In this document: piece after piece, positions 34,136-41,099 of the stretch | Layout of the letters: the number at the start of each line of letters is the position of its first letter | How positions within the stretch are numbered: position 1 is the stretch's first letter | Translations under genes and position numbers: made by a program | Origin: Lactobacillus xylocopicola | GTDB lineage: Bacteria > Bacillota > Bacilli > Lactobacillales > Lactobacillaceae | DNA length: 64,000 nt | Assembly: GCF_033096005.1 (NCBI RefSeq) | Contig: NZ_AP026803.1 | Span: forward strand, 1,544,001-1,608,000 | Reading direction: 5' to 3' | The notes under the pieces: model-generated | Told to the model about the DNA's origin: nothing | Database searches by the model: none | Seen by the model: the letters and a program-made list of their open reading frames with translations, nothing else

Positions 34136-35295
34136 TGATATTGCGCTATACCTTCTTGTAGTCGCTGCAGCCCGTCATCAACCATCTTCAACGGACAGGC
34201 CAGGTTCATACGGATAAAGTCGTGGCCGTTGCCGCGGTAGATACTGCCGGGGGAGACAAGTAGCCCAGTCTGGGCGCGCAGAAACTCGGCCAACTTTTGT
34301 GCATCCCGCTCAATCTGATGTACATCTAGCCACATTAAGTAGGTCGCCGTACCCGCAATCACTTTTACCTCAGGCAGATTTTCATTGATTAAGTTACGGG
34401 CAAAAGCAAAATTGGCGTTCAACTGGGCTAGGAGAGCCTGGCGCCAATCGTGTCCCCGTTCATAAGCCGCAATTGTACCTGGGATAGCTAGTAAGTTAGG
34501 CTCAGCCAATTCCTCACTGTTAAGTCCGCGATTGACAATATTGCGGATGTTTTCACGTGGAACAATTACCGTTGCTGCATGTAGAGCCGCCACATTAAAG
34601 GTTTTACTAGGCGATACAAGTGAAATCACCTTATCTTGCGCTGCACCCGTAACCGTAAAAGCGGGCGTGTAATCTTCGCCAGATCGGACTAAGTCACCAT
34701 GGATTTCATCAGACACTAGCACTACATGGTATTGCTGACATAAGTCAGCTACCCGCTGGACTTCCTGCCTCGTCCAGACTTTACCAATTGGATTGTGCGG
34801 GTTGCAGAAAATCATCAGTGTAGTCAGTGGCTGGGCCAATTTTTGTTCAAGGTCAGCCCAATCAATCGCATAGCTCTCGCCGTCAAAGAGCAGGTCATTA
34901 GCTAGCACATGGCGGCCGTTGTTCTCAATTGAATTATAAAAAATATTATAAACTGGCTCTTGTACCAAGACGTTGTCACCAATCTGGGAAACGTGGCGAA
35001 CAATCGATGAGAGAGCGGGTACCACGCCCGTGGTAAAAATCATCCACTCGCGCTGCGGGCGGTGATTGTGCTCCTGTTCATACCAGTCAGCCACCGCCTT
35101 AAAATAGTCATCTCCCGGCCACTCATAGCCAAAGGCACCTAGTTCAACCTTTTCTTGCATTGCCGCAATAATTTCTGGTGCAGTCTTAAAGTCCATGTCG
35201 GCCAGCGACATGGGCAACTCACCTGGCTTAACATCCCACTTGACAGAATCAACCCCACGTCGATCTGGTGCATTGATAAAATCATACTTTTCCAT
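34129..35295 (-). CDS. MalY/PatB-type PLP C-S lyase
   Basis: A 388-residue aminotransferase-fold enzyme of the MalY/PatB branch, which cleaves cystathionine or other S-conjugates to thiol, pyruvate and ammonia. Visible are DRRGVDSVKWD at the start, LADMDFKTAPEI, IFCNPHNPIGKVW, SDEIHGDLV and the PLP lysine in SLVSPSKTFNVAAL (about 233), and IYRGNGHDFIRMNLACP near the C-terminus. It lies 2 bases after the DUF3737 gene, so they are probably cotranscribed. It would give methionine/cysteine recycling and flavour thiols. Confidence 0.88.
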   Translation of the reverse strand: MEKYDFINAPDRRGVDSVKWDVKPGELPMSLADMDFKTAPEIIAAMQEKVELGAFGYEWPGDDYFKAVADWYEQEHNHRPQREWMIFTTGVVPALSSIVRHVSQIGDNVLVQEPVYNIFYNSIENNGRHVLANDLLFDGESYAIDWADLEQKLAQPLTTLMIFCNPHNPIGKVWTRQEVQRVADLCQQYHVVLVSDEIHGDLVRSGEDYTPAFTVTGAAQDKVISLVSPSKTFNVAALHAATVIVPRENIRNIVNRGLNSEELAEPNLLAIPGTIAAYERGHDWRQALLAQLNANFAFARNLINENLPEVKVIAGTATYLMWLDVHQIERDAQKLAEFLRAQTGLLVSPGSIYRGNGHDFIRMNLACPLKMVDDGLQRLQEGIAQYQK

Positions 35296-35297
35296 TA

Positions 35298-36188
35298 TTA
35301 ATCCCCTGGTTTCTGGTTTTGATCTGAACGATCCACTTTTGCTCCAATTTTAGCACAAGCGATTTCAGTTTTGCTGGGATCAACCTTGTCCGAATCAACA
35401 ATTAAGTTACCAATTGCAGGTGCCGAAATCTTACCCGAAATGGGGTTTTTGACGCTGTCAATCTTGCTTGTGATTTCCGCAGTTACACGTGAAACATATT
35501 CAAAGGCCAGGTCCGTGTGCATCAGACTCGTATTGACTATTTCCAATTCATCAATATAGTTGAGGCCCTGTTCACTTTCAATCGTGCAGTTAATAAACTT
35601 AAGCTTGTGGCCGTTCCAGGCCAGGTATTCACCATCGATGGTTGAATCGTAGACAGTCACATTCTCACAGTTCCAAAAGGCATCCTTAGAAATAAAGGTA
35701 GAATTATGGACCTCAATATTCTTAGCACCATCAAAAGAGTAGTTACCAATCACGCTGACGTGATCCAGGTAGATGTTCTCGCTGTCCTTGCCAAAGTAGT
35801 CGCCGTTAATCTGGCTGTTGGTAATTCTAATATCCTTGCAGGTCCACATGGTTTCTTCGGCATTAGCAAAGTGAACATGGTCTAGCACAATCCCCTGAGC
35901 TCTTCTGAATAGTTTAGGAGCCTGCAGGGCCGAGTTCTTGACTGTGATATTTTTGGTATACCAAATACCACTGCGGGCCATGGTTTCAAAGGTAGTATTT
36001 TCAACTTCAACGCCCGTATCATACCAGAGCGGATACTTCCATTTAAAGATCGAATCCTGGAGTTTAATGTTTTTGGCTTCCTTCAGTGGAGATTCCCCGC
36101 TACCAAAAGTAATTCCTTTTAGTTCAGTGTTTTCCAAGCCAAAGAGCGCCCGCTCGCCATCATAATAGTGATTTTCAATAATGTTCAT
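35298..36188 (-). CDS. DUF3737 family protein (right-handed beta-helix)
   Basis: A 296-residue soluble protein with repeating strand-turn units (e.g. LKGITFGSGESPLKEAKNIK, ITNSQINGDYFGKDSENIY, VHNSTFISKDAFWNCENVTV), typical of a right-handed parallel beta-helix. It matches the DUF3737 pattern common in lactobacilli. No catalytic motif is known. It is followed directly by a MalY-type lyase. Its 5' leader contains a 52-bp tandem duplication. Confidence 0.82.
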   Translation of the reverse strand: MNIIENHYYDGERALFGLENTELKGITFGSGESPLKEAKNIKLQDSIFKWKYPLWYDTGVEVENTTFETMARSGIWYTKNITVKNSALQAPKLFRRAQGIVLDHVHFANAEETMWTCKDIRITNSQINGDYFGKDSENIYLDHVSVIGNYSFDGAKNIEVHNSTFISKDAFWNCENVTVYDSTIDGEYLAWNGHKLKFINCTIESEQGLNYIDELEIVNTSLMHTDLAFEYVSRVTAEITSKIDSVKNPISGKISAPAIGNLIVDSDKVDPSKTEIACAKIGAKVDRSDQNQKPGD

Positions 36189-36193
36189 TTGTC

Positions 36194-36297
36194 ATTCTTT
36201 CCAAGTAAATACAGTTAACTTAATAGACTAAATGCGCGAAAGCAGATTCTTTCCAAGTAAATTCAGTTAACTTAATAGACTAAATGCGCGAAAGCAG
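36194..36297. repeat. 52-bp tandem duplication in the DUF3737 leader
   Basis: The unit starting ATTCTTTCCAAGTAAA at 36194-36245 is repeated at 36246-36297 with one substitution (A/T). It includes the GGAAAG-type ribosome site and a GCG-rich hairpin half that pairs with CGCATTT at about 36307, so the duplication alters the leader fold. Confidence 0.9.
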
Positions 36298-36380
36298 ATT
36301 GCTTCCACGCATTTTTCTTTGTCTATTAATTATCTAACAAACATCGCTTGAGTTGAAATACTTATTAATTAGGTTCTGCG

Positions 36381-36432
36381 ATTACTAAAAGTTATACCAC
36401 TTCAACCTAACTGAAAGATAACTTTTAGTAAT
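36381..36432. repeat. Perfect 15-bp inverted repeat
   Basis: ATTACTAAAAGTTAT (36381-36395) and ATAACTTTTAGTAAT (36418-36432) are exactly complementary with a 22-base spacer. They lie upstream of the CMD pseudogene. It could be an operator, a terminator-like hairpin or a mobile-element end; there is no T tract. No gene lies in 36298-36554. Confidence 0.7.
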
Positions 36433-36554
36433 TGAACAAGATTAAAAATTGGTATTTTAATTTTGTTGCTGCTTGGATAATAATGGTTGGATATAGGAGG
36501 GTTGAAAAAACAATAAAAATCATTGGTATTATAACCAAATCAGGAGGTTACATA

Positions 36555-36863
36555 ATGACCAATAAGCAAACCGCTGGCCGTGATAATCTAGGTGAATTTG
36601 CTGAATTAAATGATGACGTTTTATTCGGCGAAGTTTGGTCACGCGAAAATAAGATGAGTGCACACGATTGGAGCCTAACAACCGTCTCCAGTTTAATCAC
36701 CTAGGGCGTACCACAGGTAAACGATCATCGCACTATTGCCAAACAGAATGGCGTTACTAAAAATGAAATGGTTGAATTAATCACACACGTTGCCTTTTAT
36801 GCTGGTTGGCCTAAGACACGGTCAGCATTTGCAATCGCCCAGGAAATTTATTCAGCTAAATAA
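36555..36863 (+). pseudogene. Carboxymuconolactone decarboxylase-family protein with internal stop
   Basis: The frame from ATG 36555 (GGAGG upstream) matches AhpD/CMD-like proteins of about 100 residues: FGEVWSRENKMSAHDWSLTT, VSSLIT, then TAG at 36702-36704, and in the same frame IAKQNGVTKNEMVELITHVA, FYAGWPKTRSAFAIAQEIYS. One base change (CAG to TAG) explains the stop. The usual PKF before AELNDDV is also missing. Readthrough would restore most of the protein. Confidence 0.85.
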
Positions 36864-36981
36864 TCGGAGCACATCCTTGGCATAACAGAATAATGTCCAA
36901 CTGGCCATACTACTTACCCCCATGATCAATTAGACATTATTTTATTTAAAAACCATAATTGTTTTATAGAAAGGAGCGGCA

Positions 36982-37386
36982 TTGTTTTTGGGCGTTAGCA
37001 TACTTGCAGCACCCGCAGCAACGCTACAACTAAAAATGCTAAATTTAACTATCAATGGGTACCACTTTACCGCAACACTGACTAATAATTCTTCAGCTCA
37101 AGCCTTAGTCGATTGGATTGGTCCAGACGGTAAAACCTTAGAGCTCGATGACTATGCAGGAATGGAAAAAGTCGGTGAATTAGGTACAAGTTTGCCCTGC
37201 AATGACCAACAAACTACTACCCAGGCCGGTGACTTAATCCTCTACCAGGGAGACAAGTTTGTAATTTATTACGGACCTAATTCATGGAACTTTACCAGAC
37301 TAGGCCAAATCGACAACCTCAAGGTTACGGACTTTAAACAAATACTGGGAAACGGCGGGATTACCGTCAAATTGACCATTAACTAA
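36982..37386 (+). CDS. Cyclophilin-like fold protein
   Basis: A ~134-residue protein; from residue ~18 it matches the cyclophilin-like family of small bacterial proteins: INGYHFTATLTNNSSAQALV, WIGPDGKTLELDDYAGMEKV, DLILYQGDKFVIYYGPNSWN. There is no conserved peptidyl-prolyl isomerase active site visible. The start is TTG (36982) with AGGAG 6 bases before it. The hydrophobic N-terminus (MFLGVSILAAPAATL) looks like the second half of a signal peptide, so the original start may have been lost. Confidence 0.65.
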   Translation: MFLGVSILAAPAATLQLKMLNLTINGYHFTATLTNNSSAQALVDWIGPDGKTLELDDYAGMEKVGELGTSLPCNDQQTTTQAGDLILYQGDKFVIYYGPNSWNFTRLGQIDNLKVTDFKQILGNGGITVKLTIN

Positions 37387-37461
37387 CTGTTTATTTTCAC
37401 GAAGCCTGATGATCATTCCGGTCGTTTGGGTTTTTAGCTAATAGAAAAGAGTAATTTAACC

Positions 37462-38211
37462 ATGATTAGACCAAAAACAACGCTTTTCATCTTAACTTCA
37501 CTGGATGGACGCATTACCGGCAACTTCAGCAAGGCACTTCCGACAAAATATTCTTCTAAAATTTTCCAGCAGATTGGGTTCGAACACGCCCTAACTGAAG
37601 ACTATAACTTTCAGGGTTGGATCTACGGCAGCAATACTTCCACTTCATATTTTGCCAAGGGAACGCCCGTGATTAACGAAGACGTGCCCCTAGTAACTGC
37701 GGGGGACTATATCAGTCCTGTCGCTCACGACGTCCACTACATCGCCCTAGACCGCAAGGGCCAACTCAACTGGAAGTCGAACACAACAAGCTATGAAGGA
37801 CATCCAGCCGGTGTAATCGAAGTGTTAACAGACCAGGCAAGTAACGGCTACAAGCACTTCTTGCGCGAACGTCATATTTCTTACCTGATGGCTGGCCACC
37901 AAAACATTGACCTGCCCCTACTGTTAACCAAGTTAGTCGAAATTTACCACATGTCTAATATTTTATTGGGCGGCGGCGGAATTCTGAACTGGAGCTTCCT
38001 TTCCGCAGGTCTATGTGACGAAGTTGCAATGCTGGTTACACCTGCAATCGACGGGCTGGCGGACACTGCACGCTTATTTAACTCACAGTTTGCAGGCGAT
38101 CCGCATCCGATCGGCTTTACGCTCAAAGAATGCCGTGTATTAAAAGAAAGCAACTTGTGGCTGCGCTACACACCCAACAACGTCAGTGCGCGTGATCAGG
38201 CTGCGGGTTAG
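37462..38211 (+). CDS. RibD C-terminal/dihydrofolate-reductase-like protein
   Basis: A 249-residue NADPH-dependent reductase-like protein. It begins TLFILTSLDGRITG (the RibD/DHFR first strand and substrate loop) and has GGGGILNWSFLSAGLCDEVA near 172-191, the nucleotide-binding region of the RibD reductase domain, and ending VTPAIDG. No deaminase domain is attached and no rib genes are near. The specific substrate is unknown. A terminator follows at 38226. Confidence 0.82.
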   Translation: MIRPKTTLFILTSLDGRITGNFSKALPTKYSSKIFQQIGFEHALTEDYNFQGWIYGSNTSTSYFAKGTPVINEDVPLVTAGDYISPVAHDVHYIALDRKGQLNWKSNTTSYEGHPAGVIEVLTDQASNGYKHFLRERHISYLMAGHQNIDLPLLLTKLVEIYHMSNILLGGGGILNWSFLSAGLCDEVAMLVTPAIDGLADTARLFNSQFAGDPHPIGFTLKECRVLKESNLWLRYTPNNVSARDQAAG

Positions 38212-38225
38212 AAGCGCAAACCCAA

Positions 38226-38259
38226 AAGCACCGAACTACTATTATGTAATTCGGTGCTT
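38226..38259. terminator. Terminator between RibD-like and isochorismatase genes
   Basis: AAGCACCGAA (38226-38235) pairs perfectly with TTCGGTGCTT (38250-38259), between two convergent genes. Confidence 0.85.
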
Positions 38260-38271
38260 CTTGTCCTTATA

Positions 38272-38742
38272 TTATAATTCTTGCAGCAGTACTTCCGTGG
38301 TAATACAACGAATACCCAGCTTTGTTAGTCGCCAGTTATAGTATTGACGAAACGGTTTAATAACTGAATCGTGGGCATCCGAAACCAATACCACTGAATA
38401 CTTTCTCTGCACAGCGGCTTTACAAGTAGCTTGAACACATGCTTGGCTCATTAGTCCCACTACTACAATATTTTGCGGCTGCTCCTCCTGTATTCTGCGG
38501 GCCAATTCGATATTGGTAAACGCGCTGGGATGTTGTTTGGTATATATTGGCGCATCATCTTCAATTATCAGTCCCTTGTATAGATGTCCGCGATGAGCTT
38601 GGCAAACATAAATTATTGGTTGATTAGCTTGTCGAAAAGCATTAATAATACGATTAACACGTTTTAAAAAAGCCGCTTTTCCTGCTAAAAGCAACATTGT
38701 TTGATCCTGAATATCAATACATAAGAGAAGATTATTTACCAT
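38272..38742 (-). CDS. Isochorismatase-family cysteine hydrolase
   Basis: A ~156-residue cysteine hydrolase of the isochorismatase/nicotinamidase fold. The triad is visible: Asp in LLCIDIQDQ, Lys in YTKQHPSAF, Cys in GLMSQACVQATCK. It is shorter than nicotinamidases and likely acts on an amide. The ATG at 38742 is chosen since AAGG lies 8 bases upstream; a GTG at 38751 is alternative. Substrate unknown. Confidence 0.85.
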   Translation of the reverse strand: MVNNLLLCIDIQDQTMLLLAGKAAFLKRVNRIINAFRQANQPIIYVCQAHRGHLYKGLIIEDDAPIYTKQHPSAFTNIELARRIQEEQPQNIVVVGLMSQACVQATCKAAVQRKYSVVLVSDAHDSVIKPFRQYYNWRLTKLGIRCITTEVLLQEL

Positions 38743-38808
38743 TTTTGTCACCTTTAATTTTATAACTAAATCAAAACTATTTTTATGCTATTCTTAATTT
38801 GTTAATAA

Positions 38809-39065
38809 CTATAATAAAGATTTAAATCCTAATATTACTAAAATCATTCCCATAATGGCTTTCATATATTGAGTAATTTTTTTGCCATAAGTTTTGCTGA
38901 TCTTGACGCAATAGCTGCTCCTATTAGTGCTCCAGGCATCAATGACAAATCCAGCAGCCAGTCAACACGACCATTTGCACGACCATTTGCGATGTGCAAT
39001 ATCACACCAGTCGCGGTCATAAAGATCAGCTTGAAACCCATAATAGTGCAAAGTTTTATTTGCAT
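38809..39065 (-). pseudogene. C-terminal remnant of a TauE/SafE (TSUP) permease
   Basis: The frame from 39065 reads KLIFMTATGVILHIANGRAN, LSLMPGALIGAAIASRSAKL and ends early; in the next frame YMKAIMGMILVILGFKSLL continues to TAG at 38811-38809. Together these are the last three helices of a sulfite-exporter-type permease. The N-terminal half is missing, replaced by the toxin-antitoxin genes. Confidence 0.75.
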
Positions 39066-39071
39066 CTAAGA

Positions 39072-39446
39072 TTAATTATTAATAGCAAAAATATCTCTAA
39101 TCGCATCCAATGCCTCTACCAGTATTGCTGGATTTACATGATCTGCCACCTCACCTGCGCGGGCTTTATAATCATAGCCCAATAGGTTAGTTAAAATTGC
39201 AGTACCATGAATTTTACTACCGTTAATCTGTAATCCGGCTGGGAAGCCATTTGGCACTTTAGAGGTAATTGGGAAGCCCACAATCATCCCGGTACGCTCA
39301 TTATAAAGATCAGAGCTAATGACCAAAAGTGGCCTCCGAATATTGCCTGTTGTAGAATTATGTCCGCCATATTCATGCCCTGCATGAGGCTCTGCATCTA
39401 TCCAAACAATATCTCCTTGTTGTGGAGCAGATTCATTACCAAACAT
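39072..39446 (-). CDS. MazF/PemK-type endoribonuclease toxin
   Basis: A ~124-residue toxin that would cleave mRNA. The MazF fold is clear: QQGDIVWIDAEPHAGHEYGG, NIRRPLLVISSDLYNERTGM, IVGFPITSKV and the C-terminal EALDAIRDI. The start at 39446 gives the usual N-terminus and has GGGG 8 bases upstream; ATGs at 39452 and 39476 are possible. It overlaps the antitoxin gene by 11 bases, typical of type II pairs. Confidence 0.87.
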   Translation of the reverse strand: MFGNESAPQQGDIVWIDAEPHAGHEYGGHNSTTGNIRRPLLVISSDLYNERTGMIVGFPITSKVPNGFPAGLQINGSKIHGTAILTNLLGYDYKARAGEVADHVNPAILVEALDAIRDIFAINN

Positions 39447-39672
39447 TCTCATTGCCCCGTACTTCCCCGTTGTCATTCAAATTCATTTTGCGAATCGCAG
39501 TTTTAAAATCATAATCGGGAAATTGCTCAAATAAATTTTTATGTACGGGAACGTAGGAGATGATACCATTGGCATCCATAACAGGGCTATATTCAGCATT
39601 CTCCTTAATATTGAAACCGGCAGGAACGGTTACCATTAATGAATTGCCCTGCTTTCTTATTTTCACTGTCAT
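39436..39672 (-). CDS. MazE/AbrB-type antitoxin
   Basis: A 78-residue AbrB-fold protein: VKIRKQGNSLMVTVPAGFNI is the N-terminal swapped-hairpin DNA-binding part, and the acidic C-terminus (DNGEVRGNENVW) would wrap the toxin. The ATG at 39672 is used because GGAGG lies 6 bases before; the ATG at 39678 abuts it. A promoter overlapped by a palindrome lies directly upstream, fitting autoregulation. Confidence 0.87.
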   Translation of the reverse strand: MTVKIRKQGNSLMVTVPAGFNIKENAEYSPVMDANGIISYVPVHKNLFEQFPDYDFKTAIRKMNLNDNGEVRGNENVW

Positions 39673-39710
39673 GGCCATCCTCCTTGAACTTAAAAATCAT
39701 ATATATCGCT

Positions 39711-39748
39711 ATACATGTAATTATACAAGTAATTACATGTATTAGCAA
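39711..39748 (-). promoter_or_regulatory. mazEF promoter with overlapping operator
   Basis: Minus-strand TTGCTA (39748-39743), 17 bases, TATAAT (39725-39720). A perfect inverted repeat, ATACATGTAATT (39711-39722) and AATTACATGTAT (39731-39742), covers the -10 and spacer, ideal for repression by the antitoxin. Confidence 0.75.
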
Positions 39749-39889
39749 ATTATCTTTAGCTTGTTTGATAATTGTAACTTTTATGCAGAGTTTATATTTA
39801 ATTAACTAATATTCTTTCTACTTTTTCATGAAAATAATAAAAGAAAAGCAATAATTATATTATTTTCTCTAAGTGCTACAACAGATTTT

Positions 39890-40912
39890 TTATTCCAATG
39901 TCTGCACCCAGCCTGCTGGACCTGGTTTATTACCGTATTGGATATCGACTAATTCATGGTAGAGCTTGGTTGTGATTGGTCCGGTCTGGTCCTCGCTGTA
40001 GATGACATGCTTTACGCCTTGATAGGTAATTGAGCCCACCGGGGAGATTACCGCTGCTGTCCCCATTGCCCCCGCTTCTTTCATGGTAAAGGCTTCTTCC
40101 AAAGTAATCTGGCGCTCTACCGGGTTTAAGCCCATCCGCTCCGCCAGTTCCAAAAGTGAGCGCTTGGTAATCGAAACTAAAATTGACTTCGATTGGGGCG
40201 TAACGAACTGCCCTTCCTGGGTAATACCGAAGAAGTTGGCTCCGCCAAATTCGTCTACATACTTATGCTCCCGCGGATCCAAGTAGAGGCAATCAGCAAA
40301 GCCATGCTGGTGGGCCTCAACTGATGGCAGCAAGCTGCTGGCATAATTTCCTGATGTCTTGGCTTGACCAGTACCATTGTAAGCAGCACGGTCATAGTCA
40401 CTGACCAGATAAGCGGCCGGATTCAGCCCCTTAATATAGGCACCAACCGGCACAGCAAAGATCCGAAAGAGGTATTCATCAGCGGCCGTCACCCCTAAAA
40501 CATTAGACGTACCGACCATGAAGGGCCTTAGGTAGAGGGTTGCTCCACTATCATATGGTGGGACAAATTCTTCATTAGCACGAACCACTTCCTTTACAGC
40601 TTCAACGAACCGGTCTTCAGGAAATGGTGGCATGGCCAGACGCTCAGCTGACAGGGTGAAGCGGTGCGCATTCTGCTCGGGCCGAAAAAGGTTGATCTTA
40701 CCGTCTTCGCGGCGGTATGCCTTGAGCCCCTCGAAGATTTCTTGGCCGTAATGCAGAATTTCAGCGGCCTCAGACAGCTTGATAGTGGCATCTTCAACCA
40801 AGTTCCCCTGCTGCCACTTACCATCCTTAAATTTTGCTTCGTACCGGTATGGCAGGTCGCGATACTGAAAGCCTAAGTTTTGCCAATCTAGTTCTGCTAA
40901 TTTTTGTTTCAT
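39890..40912 (-). CDS. ilvE: Branched-chain-amino-acid aminotransferase
   Basis: A 340-residue fold-type IV PLP enzyme. Key motifs are LHYGQEIFEGLKAYR (53-67), LYLRPFMVGTSNVLGV, and the PLP lysine Lys185 in GQAKTSGNYA, followed by EAHQHGFADCLYLD and MGTAAVISPVG. It transaminates leucine, isoleucine and valine. No other branched-chain genes are near, as in lactobacilli that use it for catabolism and flavour. Its 5' region (40913-41050) holds a TTTCACGTGAAA palindrome of uncertain meaning. Confidence 0.93.
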   Translation of the reverse strand: MKQKLAELDWQNLGFQYRDLPYRYEAKFKDGKWQQGNLVEDATIKLSEAAEILHYGQEIFEGLKAYRREDGKINLFRPEQNAHRFTLSAERLAMPPFPEDRFVEAVKEVVRANEEFVPPYDSGATLYLRPFMVGTSNVLGVTAADEYLFRIFAVPVGAYIKGLNPAAYLVSDYDRAAYNGTGQAKTSGNYASSLLPSVEAHQHGFADCLYLDPREHKYVDEFGGANFFGITQEGQFVTPQSKSILVSITKRSLLELAERMGLNPVERQITLEEAFTMKEAGAMGTAAVISPVGSITYQGVKHVIYSEDQTGPITTKLYHELVDIQYGNKPGPAGWVQTLE

Positions 40913-41053
40913 TGTGCTTTACCCCTTAAATCAAAAATAATCATCTTTTTTTAATTGTTAATTAATGTAATCCATCAATCTTAGCTTGTCAATAGGTTGG
41001 GGATTTTTACCTCATTGCCGGATTATTTCACGTGAAACTTTTGACCAATAAAA

Positions 41054-41084
41054 AAGGAACCATTCTTTTAGGGAATGGTTCCTT
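41054..41084 (-). terminator. Terminator after the Clp ATPase
   Basis: AAGGAACCATTC (41054-41065) and GAATGGTTCCTT (41073-41084) pair perfectly; a T tract follows on the minus strand. Confidence 0.85.
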
Positions 41085-41099
41085 AGTCAGTTAAGACCA

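Noticed and set aside
36502..36532. Second MerR-type promoter (TTGAAA-19-TATTAT)
   Set aside because: Both boxes are weak and no MerR dyad is visible; AT-rich sequence gives many such matches.
41028..41039. TTTCACGTGAAA palindrome as an operator
   Set aside because: Similar CACGTG strings occur inside coding regions of this window (e.g. near 35490, 46552), so the motif is not specific.
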